A stretch of DNA of 64,000 nucleotides from JBCBKL01 sp038521825 (GCA_038521825.1 JBCBKL010000017.1:36894-100893), one strand, 5' to 3'; counted from the first letter of the stretch, positions 1 to 8,477 are shown. Notes: a model not told the origin generated them from the letters alone. Translations and numbers: made by a program.

Positions 1-643
1 TCGTGGTGACACAAACCCGGGGGCGGTCACCCAGCCGCAACGCAAACTGCAGCATGTCCCACGTTTCCTGCGCCTTTTTCCACTTGGCCAGTTCATCGAC
101 CCAGGCGCAGTCGAATTGTGGGCCCCTCAATCCTTCGGGGTCATGAGCCGTATGAATGGTCGCCACCGCTCCATTGGGCCAGACCAACATCTTGCGGGTG
201 GCGATCCAGTCCGGCCTGCGATCCGGCGGGGTGCAAGCCATGACGCCGCTGTCACCAAAGATCATGACCTCGCGGACCTGATCGATCGTCTCGCCGACAA
301 GGGCGACGCGGCGACATTGACCCTCGTCCCCTGGCATCGCACCCTCGACCATCGAACGCACCCATTCGGCCCCGGCCCGCGTCTTGCCCGCGCCACGCCC
401 ACCCAGAATGACCCATGTCCGCCAATCGCCCTCAGGCGGCAATTGATGCGGCAGGGCCCAGAACTCAAAGACAAAAGGAAGGGCGCCCAAGGCGCCCTTC
501 TGTTGCAGTTCATCCAGAAACTCCGTCTGCTTCTCCGCAGGCAGCGATGCGATTAAGTGCGCAGGCGATTTGCCGCCTCGCCGTTCCAAGATCGATCTCA
601 CATCCTGGCGGCACGCGTCTTGATCGCTCGTGCTGGCGTTCAT
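1..643 (-). CDS. GTA large terminase (gp2-like), N-terminal part, runs off left edge
   Basis: Translating the minus strand from the ATG at 643 gives 214 codons open to the window edge, so only the N-terminal half is present. Residues 81-88 read GGRGAGKT (Walker A), followed by WVDELAKW with D183/E184 as Walker B. This is the ATPase of a packaging terminase. The order and wording match the gene transfer agent terminase (g2) of Rhodobacterales, which loads random host DNA into GTA particles. The start has AGAAAGG seven bases upstream and lies inside the preceding small gene (134 bp overlap). The C-terminal nuclease domain is outside the window. An ordinary prophage terminase is the alternative, but the neighbour fabF-mltG block argues for a GTA. 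Confidence 0.88.
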   Translation of the reverse strand, partial: MNASTSDQDACRQDVRSILERRGGKSPAHLIASLPAEKQTEFLDELQQKGALGALPFVFEFWALPHQLPPEGDWRTWVILGGRGAGKTRAGAEWVRSMVEGAMPGDEGQCRRVALVGETIDQVREVMIFGDSGVMACTPPDRRPDWIATRKMLVWPNGAVATIHTAHDPEGLRGPQFDCAWVDELAKWKKAQETWDMLQFALRLGDRPRVCVTT

Positions 644-854
644 GCAGTAGCCTTTCTGCTTTCTCAACGTGTTCCAGCAATGACCGAAGGCGCCTGATCT
701 GCGCGTCTCCGGCCACTGCCAATGGGTCCTCCCCGGCCTCGACCTGTTCTACGAAGGTTTCGAGTTTCCGACCGAGCCGCCTCAGGTTTCCTACGGTATC
801 GTCGTAGAAGGCCTGAACCGGGTCTTCGGTGTGCTCCGGGGTATTTGTGCTCAT
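510..854 (-). CDS. GTA small terminase-like protein (gp1-like)
   Basis: A 114-residue protein starting at the ATG at 854, with GAAAGGG about 12 bases upstream. Residues 15-60 are strongly helical and charged, including a stretch reading LLEHVEKAERLLHERQ that is likely coiled coil. It lies directly upstream of the large terminase and overlaps its start by 134 bp, the arrangement of g1-g2 in Rhodobacter-type GTAs. There g1 is a small-terminase-like protein that helps deliver DNA to the motor. Assignment rests on position, size and helical character, not on a recognisable motif. A longer in-frame extension to 1007 exists, but it would translate through the hairpin at 907-943 and was not chosen. 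Confidence 0.7.
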   Translation of the reverse strand: MSTNTPEHTEDPVQAFYDDTVGNLRRLGRKLETFVEQVEAGEDPLAVAGDAQIRRLRSLLEHVEKAERLLHERQHERSRRVPPGCEIDLGTARRQIACALNRIAACGEADGVSG

Positions 855-902
855 TGTGTGTGGATACCCTTTCCCGTTGGACTTGGTCTCCGCACCGAGC
901 GA

Positions 903-943
903 AATGAAAAAGCGACCACCCGGGGTCACCCGGGGGGCCGCTT
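903..943 (-). terminator. terminator-like hairpin ahead of the GTA genes
   Basis: On the minus strand AAGCGGCC (943-936) pairs with GGTCGCTT (917-910), with one G-U pair. The inside folds further through CCCGG/CCGGG, and a T run follows (TTTTTCATTT). It can end transcripts coming from fabF-mltG. If the promoter at 969-997 is real, it could instead attenuate the GTA leader. Confidence 0.6.
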
Positions 944-968
944 GCCCACTTCTTCCAGCTTGCCACAA

Positions 969-997
969 GAGATACCCGAGACCGTTCGCCGAGTCAA
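969..997 (-). promoter_or_regulatory. candidate GTA promoter
   Basis: On the minus strand TTGACT (997-992) and TATCTC (974-969) are separated by 17 bases, with an unusually AT-rich stretch (1008-1060) just upstream as an UP-like region. The predicted start of transcription is near 962, about 108 bases before the small terminase ATG. The call rests on sequence pattern alone. Confidence 0.4.
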
Positions 998-1231
998 GCA
1001 AAATCACCTTAGGAAACTGTATTATCTATTTGTTAATATTATATAATTTCAATAATTAGACAGCGAGATGGCATAATGTCCGGGAATGAAACGACTTTTT
1101 GACAGATCGAGGCAAAAAATCAATAGCCTGAGAACTGCGAACTGCCCGTTAAGACACTGATAATATGTGTTAATATCGACCTCAACCAGCAGTTCCCGCT
1201 TAGGACACTGTTAGGAAACCGCGCGCCTGAC

Positions 1232-2392
1232 CTAGTTGTCCTGATCCTGCCGCTGTGCTTCTATCTCGCGCCAGCGGGCAACGTTCCGATTGTGCTCGTC
1301 CAACGTTTCCGCAAAAGCGTGGCCGCCCGTCCCGTCCGCAACAAAGAACAGATACTCCGTCGCATCCGGCTGACCCGCCGCGATCAGGCTGGCCCGGCCC
1401 GGATTGGCAATGGGTGTGGGTGGCAGACCGTCGATGACATAGGTGTTCCAGGGTGTCGACGCGCGCAGCTCGCTCCGGCGTAGACCCCGACCCAGAACGC
1501 CCTGCCCCCGCGTGATGCCATAAATGACGGTCGGGTCGGTCTGCAGACGCATCCCGGCATTCAGGCGATTGACGAACACACTAGCCACCTGGCCGCGTTC
1601 GTCCGGCACCCCGGTTTCCTTCTCGATGATCGAGGCAAGGGTCAGCAGTTCTTCCGGGCTCTGCAGTGGCACATCCGGATCACGGGCCTCCCAGGCCTCG
1701 GCCACCCACTCTTCCTGCTGCTGCAGCATCCGGGCGATGACAGCGTCGCGTTCGTCGCCCGTGGCAACCTCGTAGCTGTCCGGAGCCAAGGCGCCTTCGG
1801 GCGGCAGCTCGCTCACCTCGCCACCCAGCACATCGATCTGGCCCAAGGCAGTCGCCACTTGCCAGCTGGTCACGCCTTCGGCCAAAGCAACGCGAAAGCG
1901 GGTACCCGCCTGATCCCGTGCGGTGGCGTATTCCGCTGGCACATCGTCCCCGGCAGGATCGAAATTCATCACTTCCACAAAGCGGTTGGTCGCCGGATCC
2001 AGTTCACGGACAAGGGTTGAAACACGGTTGACGCCGATGCGAAAGACCACCTCGGTTCCACAGGTGCTCGGACCGCCACGCGTGATCTGATCCACGATCT
2101 CGGCCATCGAGGCGCCGGGCTCCAACAGGAAACTGCCGGCCTTCAGCTGGCTTGATTTTTCTTCATAATCCGCACCGATGCGAAAGATCGATCCGTTCGC
2201 AATCGCGCCCTGCTCTTCGAGGTCGAGACTCACACGGCGCATCGTCGACCCGCGATCAACCAACAGGCACATGGCATCGGTCAGCGGACCGGCCTCCTGG
2301 TACTGTGTGCGCCCCCAGAGGATGACCCCGCCTGCCAGAAACAGAGCGACGGCCAACAGGCTCAGCGCATTCGACGCAAGGCTGCGCCACAT
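1232..2392 (-). CDS. mltG: endolytic murein transglycosylase MltG
   Basis: A 386-residue inner-membrane protein of the YceG/MltG family. It cleaves nascent peptidoglycan strands in the periplasm and sets glycan length. There is one N-terminal membrane segment at about residues 8-27, then a LysM-like region and the catalytic domain. The active-site glutamate is E257 in the motif LASIIEKETG, followed by the family sequence VFVNRLNAGMRLQTDPTVIYG. The ATG at 2392 is four bases past the fabF stop, so the two are probably one transcript. Length is normal for the family (about 340-390). The downstream side is the GTA region, with a terminator-like hairpin at 903-943. Confidence 0.95.
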   Translation of the reverse strand: MWRSLASNALSLLAVALFLAGGVILWGRTQYQEAGPLTDAMCLLVDRGSTMRRVSLDLEEQGAIANGSIFRIGADYEEKSSQLKAGSFLLEPGASMAEIVDQITRGGPSTCGTEVVFRIGVNRVSTLVRELDPATNRFVEVMNFDPAGDDVPAEYATARDQAGTRFRVALAEGVTSWQVATALGQIDVLGGEVSELPPEGALAPDSYEVATGDERDAVIARMLQQQEEWVAEAWEARDPDVPLQSPEELLTLASIIEKETGVPDERGQVASVFVNRLNAGMRLQTDPTVIYGITRGQGVLGRGLRRSELRASTPWNTYVIDGLPPTPIANPGRASLIAAGQPDATEYLFFVADGTGGHAFAETLDEHNRNVARWREIEAQRQDQDN

Positions 2393-2395
2393 AGG

Positions 2396-3652
2396 CTATA
2401 CCTTCCCGAATATGACGCTGGCATTGGTACCGCCAAAGCCGAAGGAATTCGACAGAGCAACGTTAACCTGGCGCTCACGTTTGGCATTGGGGGCCAGATC
2501 GACGGGCGTTTCAACTGCCGGATTGTCAAGGTTGATGGTCGGCGGGCAGACCTGATCGCGAATGGCGAGGATAGAAAAAATCGCCTCGATCGCGCCTGCC
2601 GCACCCAAGAGGTGCCCGGTGGCCGATTTCGTCGATGACATCGTCACCGCACCCGCACTATCCCCTAGCAGCCGCTCAACCGCGCCCAGCTCGACGGTAT
2701 CGGCCATGGTCGAGGTACCATGGGCATTGATGTAATCTACGTCCTTTGGTTCCAGCCCCGCATTGCGCAATGCGGCGCGCATTGCCCGCTCACCACCTTC
2801 TCCGTCTTCGGACGGGGCCGTGATGTGATAGGCGTCACCCGAAAGGCCATAACCAAGGATTTCGGCATAGATCTTGGCGCCCCGCGCCTTGGCATGTTCG
2901 TAATCTTCGAGAACGACAATGCCCGCGCCCTCGCCCATGACAAAACCATCGCGATCCTCGTCATAGGGGCGGCTGGCTTTCTCCGGGTCATTGCCACGCT
3001 TGGTGCTCAGAGCTTTGCAGGCATTAAAACCCGCAATGCCGATCTTGCAGATGGCCGCCTCGGCCCCGCCCGCAATCATCACGTCGGCATCGCCGTGCTG
3101 GATCAGGCGGCTCGCATCGCCAATGGCGTGGGCGCCGGTCGAACAGGCCGTCACCACTGAATGGTTTGGGCCTTTGAAACCGTATTTGATGCTGACTTGG
3201 CCCGAAATCAGGTTGATCAGTGCGCCGGGCACGAAAAAGGGCGAAACACGGCGCGGTCCCTTCTCCTCCATCAGCATGGTCGTATTGGCGATGGAATTCA
3301 GACCGCCAATACCCGACCCAATCAACACGCCCGTCCGCTCCAGGCTCTCGCGATCCTCGGGCATCCACCCGGAATCCTGAACAGCCTGCTGAGCCGCCGC
3401 CAGACCGAACATAATAAAGGTGTCGACCTTGCGCTGCTCTTTCGGCTCCATGTAAGTGTCGGCGTTAAAGGTGCCGTCGGACCCGTCGCCACGCGGGACC
3501 TCGCAGGCATAGGTCGTGGCCAGACCATCGGTGTCGAACAGGGTAATGGGCCCAGCCCCTGACTGACCGTCCAAAATGCGTGCCCAACTCGCCTCCACGC
3601 CGTCAGCAAGCGGTGTCACCAGTCCAAGCCCTGTCACGACAACTCTGCGCAT
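2396..3652 (-). CDS. fabF: beta-ketoacyl-ACP synthase II
   Basis: A 418-residue condensing enzyme that elongates acyl-ACP with malonyl-ACP in fatty-acid synthesis. The catalytic triad is visible: C170 in VVTACSTG, H311 in NAHGTS and H347 in SATGHLLG. The ATG at 3652 was chosen over an upstream TTG because MRRVVVTGLG is the usual family start. It lies downstream of acpP and a GNAT gene on the same strand and is followed four bases later by mltG. It belongs to the fabD-fabG-acpP-fabF gene set but is separated from acpP by a strong terminator, so it may have its own promoter. Confidence 0.97.
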   Translation of the reverse strand: MRRVVVTGLGLVTPLADGVEASWARILDGQSGAGPITLFDTDGLATTYACEVPRGDGSDGTFNADTYMEPKEQRKVDTFIMFGLAAAQQAVQDSGWMPEDRESLERTGVLIGSGIGGLNSIANTTMLMEEKGPRRVSPFFVPGALINLISGQVSIKYGFKGPNHSVVTACSTGAHAIGDASRLIQHGDADVMIAGGAEAAICKIGIAGFNACKALSTKRGNDPEKASRPYDEDRDGFVMGEGAGIVVLEDYEHAKARGAKIYAEILGYGLSGDAYHITAPSEDGEGGERAMRAALRNAGLEPKDVDYINAHGTSTMADTVELGAVERLLGDSAGAVTMSSTKSATGHLLGAAGAIEAIFSILAIRDQVCPPTINLDNPAVETPVDLAPNAKRERQVNVALSNSFGFGGTNASVIFGKV

Positions 3653-3856
3653 GCCTCTGCCCTTTCCCAAATCTTTTTCGCCTCATACCGCGCGCGACAG
3701 GCGAGGTTCAAGAGCCGGGCGACGCACCACAGGCCAAGTCCCGCGTGCCCGCCTTCTGTTTTGGTGAGCCTGAAGCGAACCGAAACAAGCGCAGTTGCTA
3801 GGCGCCAAACAAATCATGACGTGCGCGCGGCAGCGCGCTCCTTTCAGGAACAGCCG

Positions 3857-4375
3857 CTATGGCGGGCTCTTGCGGATCATCAGGGCGACATCCTCACGCT
3901 TGCGCAGGGGCAGATAACCCAATTGACGGGCAAGACGCATGGAGGCCTCGTTTTCCGATGAGATCTGGCAGACCAGCGGGCCCGTCACGACTCTGTCGAA
4001 CCACTCATGCGCGGCCCGCGTCGCCTCGGACGCATAGCGCTGACCATGGGCTTCCGGGGCCAGAACCCACCCTGCCTCAGGCCAACTGTCGAAATCCTCG
4101 CCGTAGCCACGCGCACCATAGAAAAAACCGGTCTGGCCGATCATCCGCTTCGTCGCATGCTCTTCGACAGCCCATTGGCCAAAACCCGTCATGTGCCAAT
4201 GCCCTGCATTGCGCAGAAAGGCACCCCATGCCGTGTCACGGGTCCATGGCTCGGCACTGATAAAGCGGACCACATCTGGAATGCGCCAAATCTCGGCATA
4301 GCGGTCAAAATCCTCGGGCCGCATGGCACGTAGGGTCAACCGGTGGGTGTTTATTGTCGGAATGACGCGACTCAT
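3857..4375 (-). CDS. GNAT N-acetyltransferase, RimJ/RimL-like
   Basis: A 172-residue GNAT-fold protein. It begins with the typical strand THRLTLRAMRPEDF and carries the acetyl-CoA-binding region near YASEATRAAHEW, then SSENEASMRLARQLGY, which is the family signature of alpha4/beta7. Such proteins acetylate protein N-termini or small amines; the substrate cannot be told from sequence. The ATG at 4375 was preferred to a TTG at 4405, although neither has a strong ribosome site. It sits between the acpP terminator and fabF on the same strand. Confidence 0.85.
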   Translation of the reverse strand: MSRVIPTINTHRLTLRAMRPEDFDRYAEIWRIPDVVRFISAEPWTRDTAWGAFLRNAGHWHMTGFGQWAVEEHATKRMIGQTGFFYGARGYGEDFDSWPEAGWVLAPEAHGQRYASEATRAAHEWFDRVVTGPLVCQISSENEASMRLARQLGYLPLRKREDVALMIRKSPP

Positions 4376-4447
4376 AAGACGCTGTTTGCCCTTGTTTTCG
4401 GCCAAAGGCCACGCTGGCCCGACCGGTTACAAGAGCGATACAATCAC

Positions 4448-4487
4448 AAAAAAGAAAACGGCGCGTTTCCGCCCCGGAAACGCGCCG
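4448..4487 (-). terminator. rho-independent terminator after acpP
   Basis: A perfect 12-bp stem (4459-4470 with 4476-4487, GC-rich arms around a 5-base loop). On the minus strand it is followed by a T-rich run (4458-4448). It lies about 20 bases past the acpP stop and should end the abundant acpP message. Confidence 0.9.
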
Positions 4488-4506
4488 CCGCATGAATTTC
4501 TGAGGC

Positions 4507-4740
4507 TCAGGAGGCCTTTGCGATGAAGCCGACCGCATCACCAAATGTCTGGATGGTCTCTGCCGCGTCATCAGGGATCTCGATGCCGAACTCTTCTTCG
4601 AACGCCATAACCAATTCGACGGTGTCAAGGCTGTCTGCGCCCAGGTCGTCGATGAAGGATGCGTTTTCGGTCACCTTCTCTTCTTCGACACCAAGGTGTT
4701 CCACAACGATCTTCTTAACGCGATCGGCGATGTCGCTCAT
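4507..4740 (-). CDS. acpP: acyl carrier protein
   Basis: A 77-residue acidic helical protein that carries acyl chains during fatty-acid synthesis. The phosphopantetheine attachment serine is S37 in the invariant motif GADSLDTVELVMA. Length and sequence are standard. The ATG at 4740 has GAGGA upstream. The gene is flanked by its own candidate promoter (4868-4895) and a strong terminator (4448-4487), fitting a highly expressed monocistronic transcript between fabG and fabF. Confidence 0.98.
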   Translation of the reverse strand: MSDIADRVKKIVVEHLGVEEEKVTENASFIDDLGADSLDTVELVMAFEEEFGIEIPDDAAETIQTFGDAVGFIAKAS

Positions 4741-4867
4741 ATCTTAGTCCTCATTCCGTTGGGCTTGTTGTGCTGCCCTAAAGTTTTGCCCCCCGTCCGG
4801 GACGGCTCTGGTCTTGCCCGCTTGGGGCGGTGAAGCCCGAGACCCATCCCCGGGAAAATCTGGGCCG

Positions 4868-4895
4868 CCTATAGCACATGCCGCAAAGATGGCAA
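4868..4895 (-). promoter_or_regulatory. candidate sigma70 promoter of acpP
   Basis: On the minus strand TTGCCA (4895-4890) and TATAGG (4873-4868) are 16 bases apart in the gap between fabG and acpP. The predicted start near 4861 gives a leader of about 120 bases. Confidence 0.5.
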
Positions 4896-4911
4896 GGCGT
4901 CGCCAGCTGGC

Positions 4912-5649
4912 CTACAACATGGCCATCCCGCCGTTTACGTGCAAGGTGGTGCCGGTAACGTACGCGGCTTCGGAGCTTGCCAGATAAAGGACCGCGCCGG
5001 CGATTTCCTCCGGCTTTCCCATCCGTCCTGTAGGGATCTGGCCCAGGATGCCGGCCTTCTGATCATCCGTCAGCTTATCGGTCATCGCGGTTTCGATGAA
5101 ACCCGGCGCCACGGCATTCACGGTGATCCCGCGGCTTGCCACCTCGTAGGCGATGGACTTGGTCATACCGACCATCCCGGCCTTCGATGCCGCATAGTTC
5201 GCCTGACCCGGATTGCCCGTGGCCCCCACGACAGAAGAAATGTTGACGATCCGGCCCCAGCGGGCTTTCATCATACCGCGGATCACACCTTTGCAAAGCC
5301 GCATGGCCGAGGTGAGATTCACGTCAAGCACCGACTGCCATTCGTCGTCCGACATCCGCATGAAAAGGTTATCGCGGGTGATGCCAGCGTTGTTGATGAG
5401 GATGTCGACACCTCCCATGGCGTCGGCCGCCTGTTTCGGCAGCGCCTCGACGGCTTCGCTATCGCTCAGATTGCAGGGCAGCACATGCGCCCGCTCACCC
5501 AATTGGGCCGCCAAGGCCTCCAGCGGCTCAACCCTGGTGCCGCTCAGGCCCACAGTGGCCCCGGCGTCATGCAAAGCCTTCGCTATGGCCGCGCCAATCC
5601 CGCCCGATGCACCGGTGACCAGCGCCGTCTTATCCGTCAAATCAAACAT
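4912..5649 (-). CDS. fabG: 3-oxoacyl-ACP reductase
   Basis: A 245-residue short-chain dehydrogenase that reduces 3-ketoacyl-ACP with NADPH. The nucleotide motif TGASGGIG is at residues 12-19, NNAG at 86-89, and the catalytic S139, Y152 and K156 (YAASK) are all present. The ATG at 5649 has GGAGGG upstream and comes one base after the fabD stop, so the two are co-translated. Length and motifs are typical FabG. acpP follows after a 171-bp gap with its own likely promoter. Confidence 0.97.
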   Translation of the reverse strand: MFDLTDKTALVTGASGGIGAAIAKALHDAGATVGLSGTRVEPLEALAAQLGERAHVLPCNLSDSEAVEALPKQAADAMGGVDILINNAGITRDNLFMRMSDDEWQSVLDVNLTSAMRLCKGVIRGMMKARWGRIVNISSVVGATGNPGQANYAASKAGMVGMTKSIAYEVASRGITVNAVAPGFIETAMTDKLTDDQKAGILGQIPTGRMGKPEEIAGAVLYLASSEAAYVTGTTLHVNGGMAML

Positions 5650-5650
5650 G

Positions 5651-6583
5651 TCAGCCCTCCAAAAGGCCCTTGATATCGTCAGGGGTGCCGACCGCGCGGG
5701 CTGCCACGCTGCGATCAATGCGCCGGACCATTCCGGACAGCGCCTTACCCGCCCCGATCTCCCACATCTCAGTCACGCCATTCTGGGCCATCCACAGAAC
5801 GCTCTCGCGCCAGCGGACCGATCCGGTCACCTGTCGGACGAGAAACTCGCGTAGCTGCGCTGCATCCGCGCAAGGTTCTGCGGTGACATTCGGGATGACT
5901 GGTACCTTGGGATCCGCAATTTCGACCGCCGCCAGCGCGTCGGACATCACGCGGGCCGCGGGTTCCATCAACGAACAATGAAACGGAGCCGAGACCGGCA
6001 GCATCACCGCGCGTTTCGCGCCCTTGGTCTTGGCCAGCTCCACGGCACGTTCGACAGCCTCTTTGTGGCCGGAGACAACCACCTGGCCGGGATCGTTGTC
6101 ATTGGCGGCTTCGCAAACCTGCCCTTGCGCCGCCTCTGCCGCGACAAGCGTCGCCTTGTCGAAATCGAGACCAAGCAAAGCGGCCATGGCACCGACACCA
6201 ACGGGAACGGCCTCTTGCATCGCCCGACCGCGCGTGCGCAGCAGCCGCGCGGTGTCCGACAGGCTCAACGCGCCGGCGGCGCAAAGGGCGGAGTATTCGC
6301 CAAGGGAATGGCCCACAACGTACGAGGCGCGGTTAATCCCGAAACCTTCGGCCTCCATCGCCCGCAGCGCCGCGATCGAGGTCGCCATCAACGCCGGCTG
6401 GGCATTCTGTGTCAGGGTCAGGGTTTCGGCATCGCCATCCCAGATCAGCGTGCTCAGCTTTTCACCCAAGGCCTCGTCAACCTCGTCGAAAACCGCGCGT
6501 GCCTGGGGATAAGCCTCGGCCAGATCGCGGCCCATGCCGATCGACTGGGCCCCCTGGCCGGGAAAAGCAAATGCGATAGTCAT
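5651..6583 (-). CDS. fabD: malonyl-CoA:ACP transacylase
   Basis: A 310-residue acyltransferase that loads malonyl groups onto ACP. The nucleophile elbow GHSLGEYSA holds S93, R118 is the carboxylate-binding arginine, and H202 (APFHCSLM) completes the dyad. The start at 6583 has AGGGGGCGG upstream. It is the first gene of the minus-strand fabD-fabG unit and diverges from the cytochrome b561 gene across 170 bp, which must hold both promoters. Confidence 0.97.
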   Translation of the reverse strand: MTIAFAFPGQGAQSIGMGRDLAEAYPQARAVFDEVDEALGEKLSTLIWDGDAETLTLTQNAQPALMATSIAALRAMEAEGFGINRASYVVGHSLGEYSALCAAGALSLSDTARLLRTRGRAMQEAVPVGVGAMAALLGLDFDKATLVAAEAAQGQVCEAANDNDPGQVVVSGHKEAVERAVELAKTKGAKRAVMLPVSAPFHCSLMEPAARVMSDALAAVEIADPKVPVIPNVTAEPCADAAQLREFLVRQVTGSVRWRESVLWMAQNGVTEMWEIGAGKALSGMVRRIDRSVAARAVGTPDDIKGLLEG

Positions 6584-6753
6584 TCCGCCCCCTGTCTCTT
6601 ATCTTGTTCGGGCGGTGTAATGTGATGAAAGGGTCAGCACAAGACATGCCCCGCCCGCACGAGGAATGTGCGCAGATTGCTATTTGCCCCGCTTGGCCGT
6701 CACATCACCTTAATAGAACAAGACGATAGCAGCGGGACCAATCGGAGGTTTAT

Positions 6754-7947
6754 ATGGCCCTAGCGAATACGACACAGACTTATGGTGGCGTGACAAAGAC
6801 ATTTCACTGGCTGACCGTTCTGCTGATCTTCACGCTTATTCCGCTGGGGATCGTTGCCAACGCACTGCCCTATGAGACGTCCGAAGAGCTGGCGCAAAAG
6901 GCGTTCCTTTTTTCCATCCACAAAACGCTGGGCGTCTTTACCTTCTTCGTGGCGCTCGCGCGTATCCTGTGGGCCTATAGCCAACCCAAACCCGGATTGC
7001 TCCATCCGGACCGCAAGATGGAAAGCATGGCGGCTGAAACGGTGCACTGGCTGCTCTACGGTTCGCTGCTGCTGGTGCCGCTATCAGGTTGGGTACACCA
7101 CGCCGCGACCACGGGTTTCGCACCGATCTGGTGGCCGTTCGGCCAGAACCTGCCCTTCGTGCCAAAGGATGAAGGTATCGCCAATACCTTTGCCGGGCTG
7201 CACGTGGTGTTCGAGAGGGTGCTTGTCCTGTCGCTGTTTTTGCATATTGCAGGAGCACTGAAGCACCATTTCATCGACAAGGATGTGACGCTCAAACGAA
7301 TGTGGTTCGGTCAGGTCCGCGTGCCCGAAGTGGCCAGCGAGCACCGCCTGGTCCTTCCATTCGGTGTTGCATTGTCGGCATGGGCTGCAGCAATCCTGAT
7401 CGGTGGCAGTCTGGGGGTCTATCAGGGCAAAGGCAGCGCGGTCGAAGCGGCGCAGCTGGAGCAGGTCCAGTCAGGCTGGCAGGTCGAGGACGGCACGCTC
7501 GGGATAGAAGTCGTCCAACTGGGCTCGGCCGTTCAGGGCAGTTTTACCGATTGGACGGCGGCAATAGACTTCGATCCGGACGTCGCCGAAGGGCAGTCAG
7601 GCACGGTCGATGTCACGGTGTCCGTCGGGTCGCTCGAACTGGGTTCGGTCAAGGAACAGGCCATGGGGGCAGATTATTTCAACGTTGCCGAATTCCCAAC
7701 TGCGAACTTCGTCGCCGACATCGTAACGCTGCCAGAGGGGTACGAAGCCCAGGGCAACCTGACGATCAAGGGCACCACGATCCCGGCAAGGTTGCCTTTC
7801 ACACTGCAACTTGACGGGCCAAGCGCCGCAATGGAGGGGCAACTGATTATCGACCGTCGTGACTTTGCCATCGGCATGGGGATGACGGATGAAAGCTCGC
7901 TCGGCTTCGACGTTGTGGTGAAGGTCACACTCAACGCAATCCGGTGA
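6754..7947 (+). CDS. cytochrome b561 / YceI fusion protein
   Basis: A 397-residue two-domain protein. Residues 1-175 are a four-helix cytochrome b561 module with candidate haem histidines H18, H56, H150 and H164. After a further membrane segment (about 190-210), residues 235-395 form a YceI-type lipocalin-like domain that in this family binds polyisoprenoid or quinone-like lipids in the periplasm. Both parts normally exist as neighbouring separate genes, so this single chain probably links membrane quinol/haem chemistry to a periplasmic lipid-binding domain. No partner gene is adjacent. The ATG at 6754 follows CGGAGG. The electron donor and acceptor are unknown. Confidence 0.88.
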   Translation: MALANTTQTYGGVTKTFHWLTVLLIFTLIPLGIVANALPYETSEELAQKAFLFSIHKTLGVFTFFVALARILWAYSQPKPGLLHPDRKMESMAAETVHWLLYGSLLLVPLSGWVHHAATTGFAPIWWPFGQNLPFVPKDEGIANTFAGLHVVFERVLVLSLFLHIAGALKHHFIDKDVTLKRMWFGQVRVPEVASEHRLVLPFGVALSAWAAAILIGGSLGVYQGKGSAVEAAQLEQVQSGWQVEDGTLGIEVVQLGSAVQGSFTDWTAAIDFDPDVAEGQSGTVDVTVSVGSLELGSVKEQAMGADYFNVAEFPTANFVADIVTLPEGYEAQGNLTIKGTTIPARLPFTLQLDGPSAAMEGQLIIDRRDFAIGMGMTDESSLGFDVVVKVTLNAIR

Positions 7948-8477
7948 CCTGTACAACGACGTTGATCGTGCCCGTCGCATACGTTCGCTGATCGACTGCT
8001 ATTCAGAGGATACGCCGCGAAGGCTAGCTCCGAGCCCAAAAGAATGAATGCCGCATGCTTCACGAAAGGCAGCAAGTGCCTTTGCCATTGGAAAAACGGC
8101 CGACTGCCGGACGCTGTCGTTGATACGCCTTAGAGGCCGCAATTCACTGACCCGGCGCTGTGATCTCTGCGCTCAAACGCCGCCGTAGGTGCAGTCCTCA
8201 TCGTCCTGTCTGTAAGCTCTCTGGCTTATGAGGGCTGCGGGACACTTGTCGCAAAGGCCGCCTTCGGGTGTTCACGGCATTAAAATGCGAGTGTAAGCAA
8301 CACTTTGCACCGAATGCCGGATCGTTGACTGGACACATTTTCGTGGCGCAATCGGGCGGAGCCGGGGATAAACGCCTAATCCGCGGTCATTCTCCAAGTG
8401 TTCGAACACGACGACGTTGCCCTGTTCTGCATTCTTGCTACTGTCACCCGATGACGCGGGCCAAAGGGGGATTCATT
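7948..8477. other. 530-bp intergenic stretch before the nucleoside ABC operon
   Basis: No gene, tRNA or known riboswitch is recognised. A promoter-like pair at 8417-8444 is the only feature supported. In-frame open codons run upstream of the binding-protein start, but they encode a Cys/Arg-rich sequence unlike a secreted protein and are treated as noncoding. Confidence 0.5.
8417..8444 (+). promoter_or_regulatory. candidate promoter of the BMP/ABC operon
   Basis: TTGCCC (8417-8422) and TACTGT (8439-8444) are 16 bases apart and about 33 bases before the binding-protein ATG. Pattern-based only. Confidence 0.35.

Larger units (their letters stand above)
855..1231. other. intergenic control region between mltG and the GTA genes
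   Basis: No gene is seen here. Reading toward the GTA on the minus strand, it holds in order: two imperfect direct repeats (1145-1163 and 1195-1215, core TTAAGACACTG/TTAGGACACTG); a very AT-rich block at about 1008-1060; a promoter-like pair TTGACT (997-992) and TATCTC (974-969) with 17 bases between; and a strong hairpin at 910-943 followed by a T run. The GTA small terminase starts at 854. Confidence 0.6.

Noticed and set aside
855..1007. N-terminal extension of the GTA small terminase to 1007
   Set aside because: It would translate through the terminator-like hairpin and begins without a ribosome site; the ATG at 854 is preferred.
7948..8477. Purine or guanidine riboswitch ahead of the nucleoside ABC operon
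   Set aside because: Looked for conserved loop sequences of purine riboswitches and found none.
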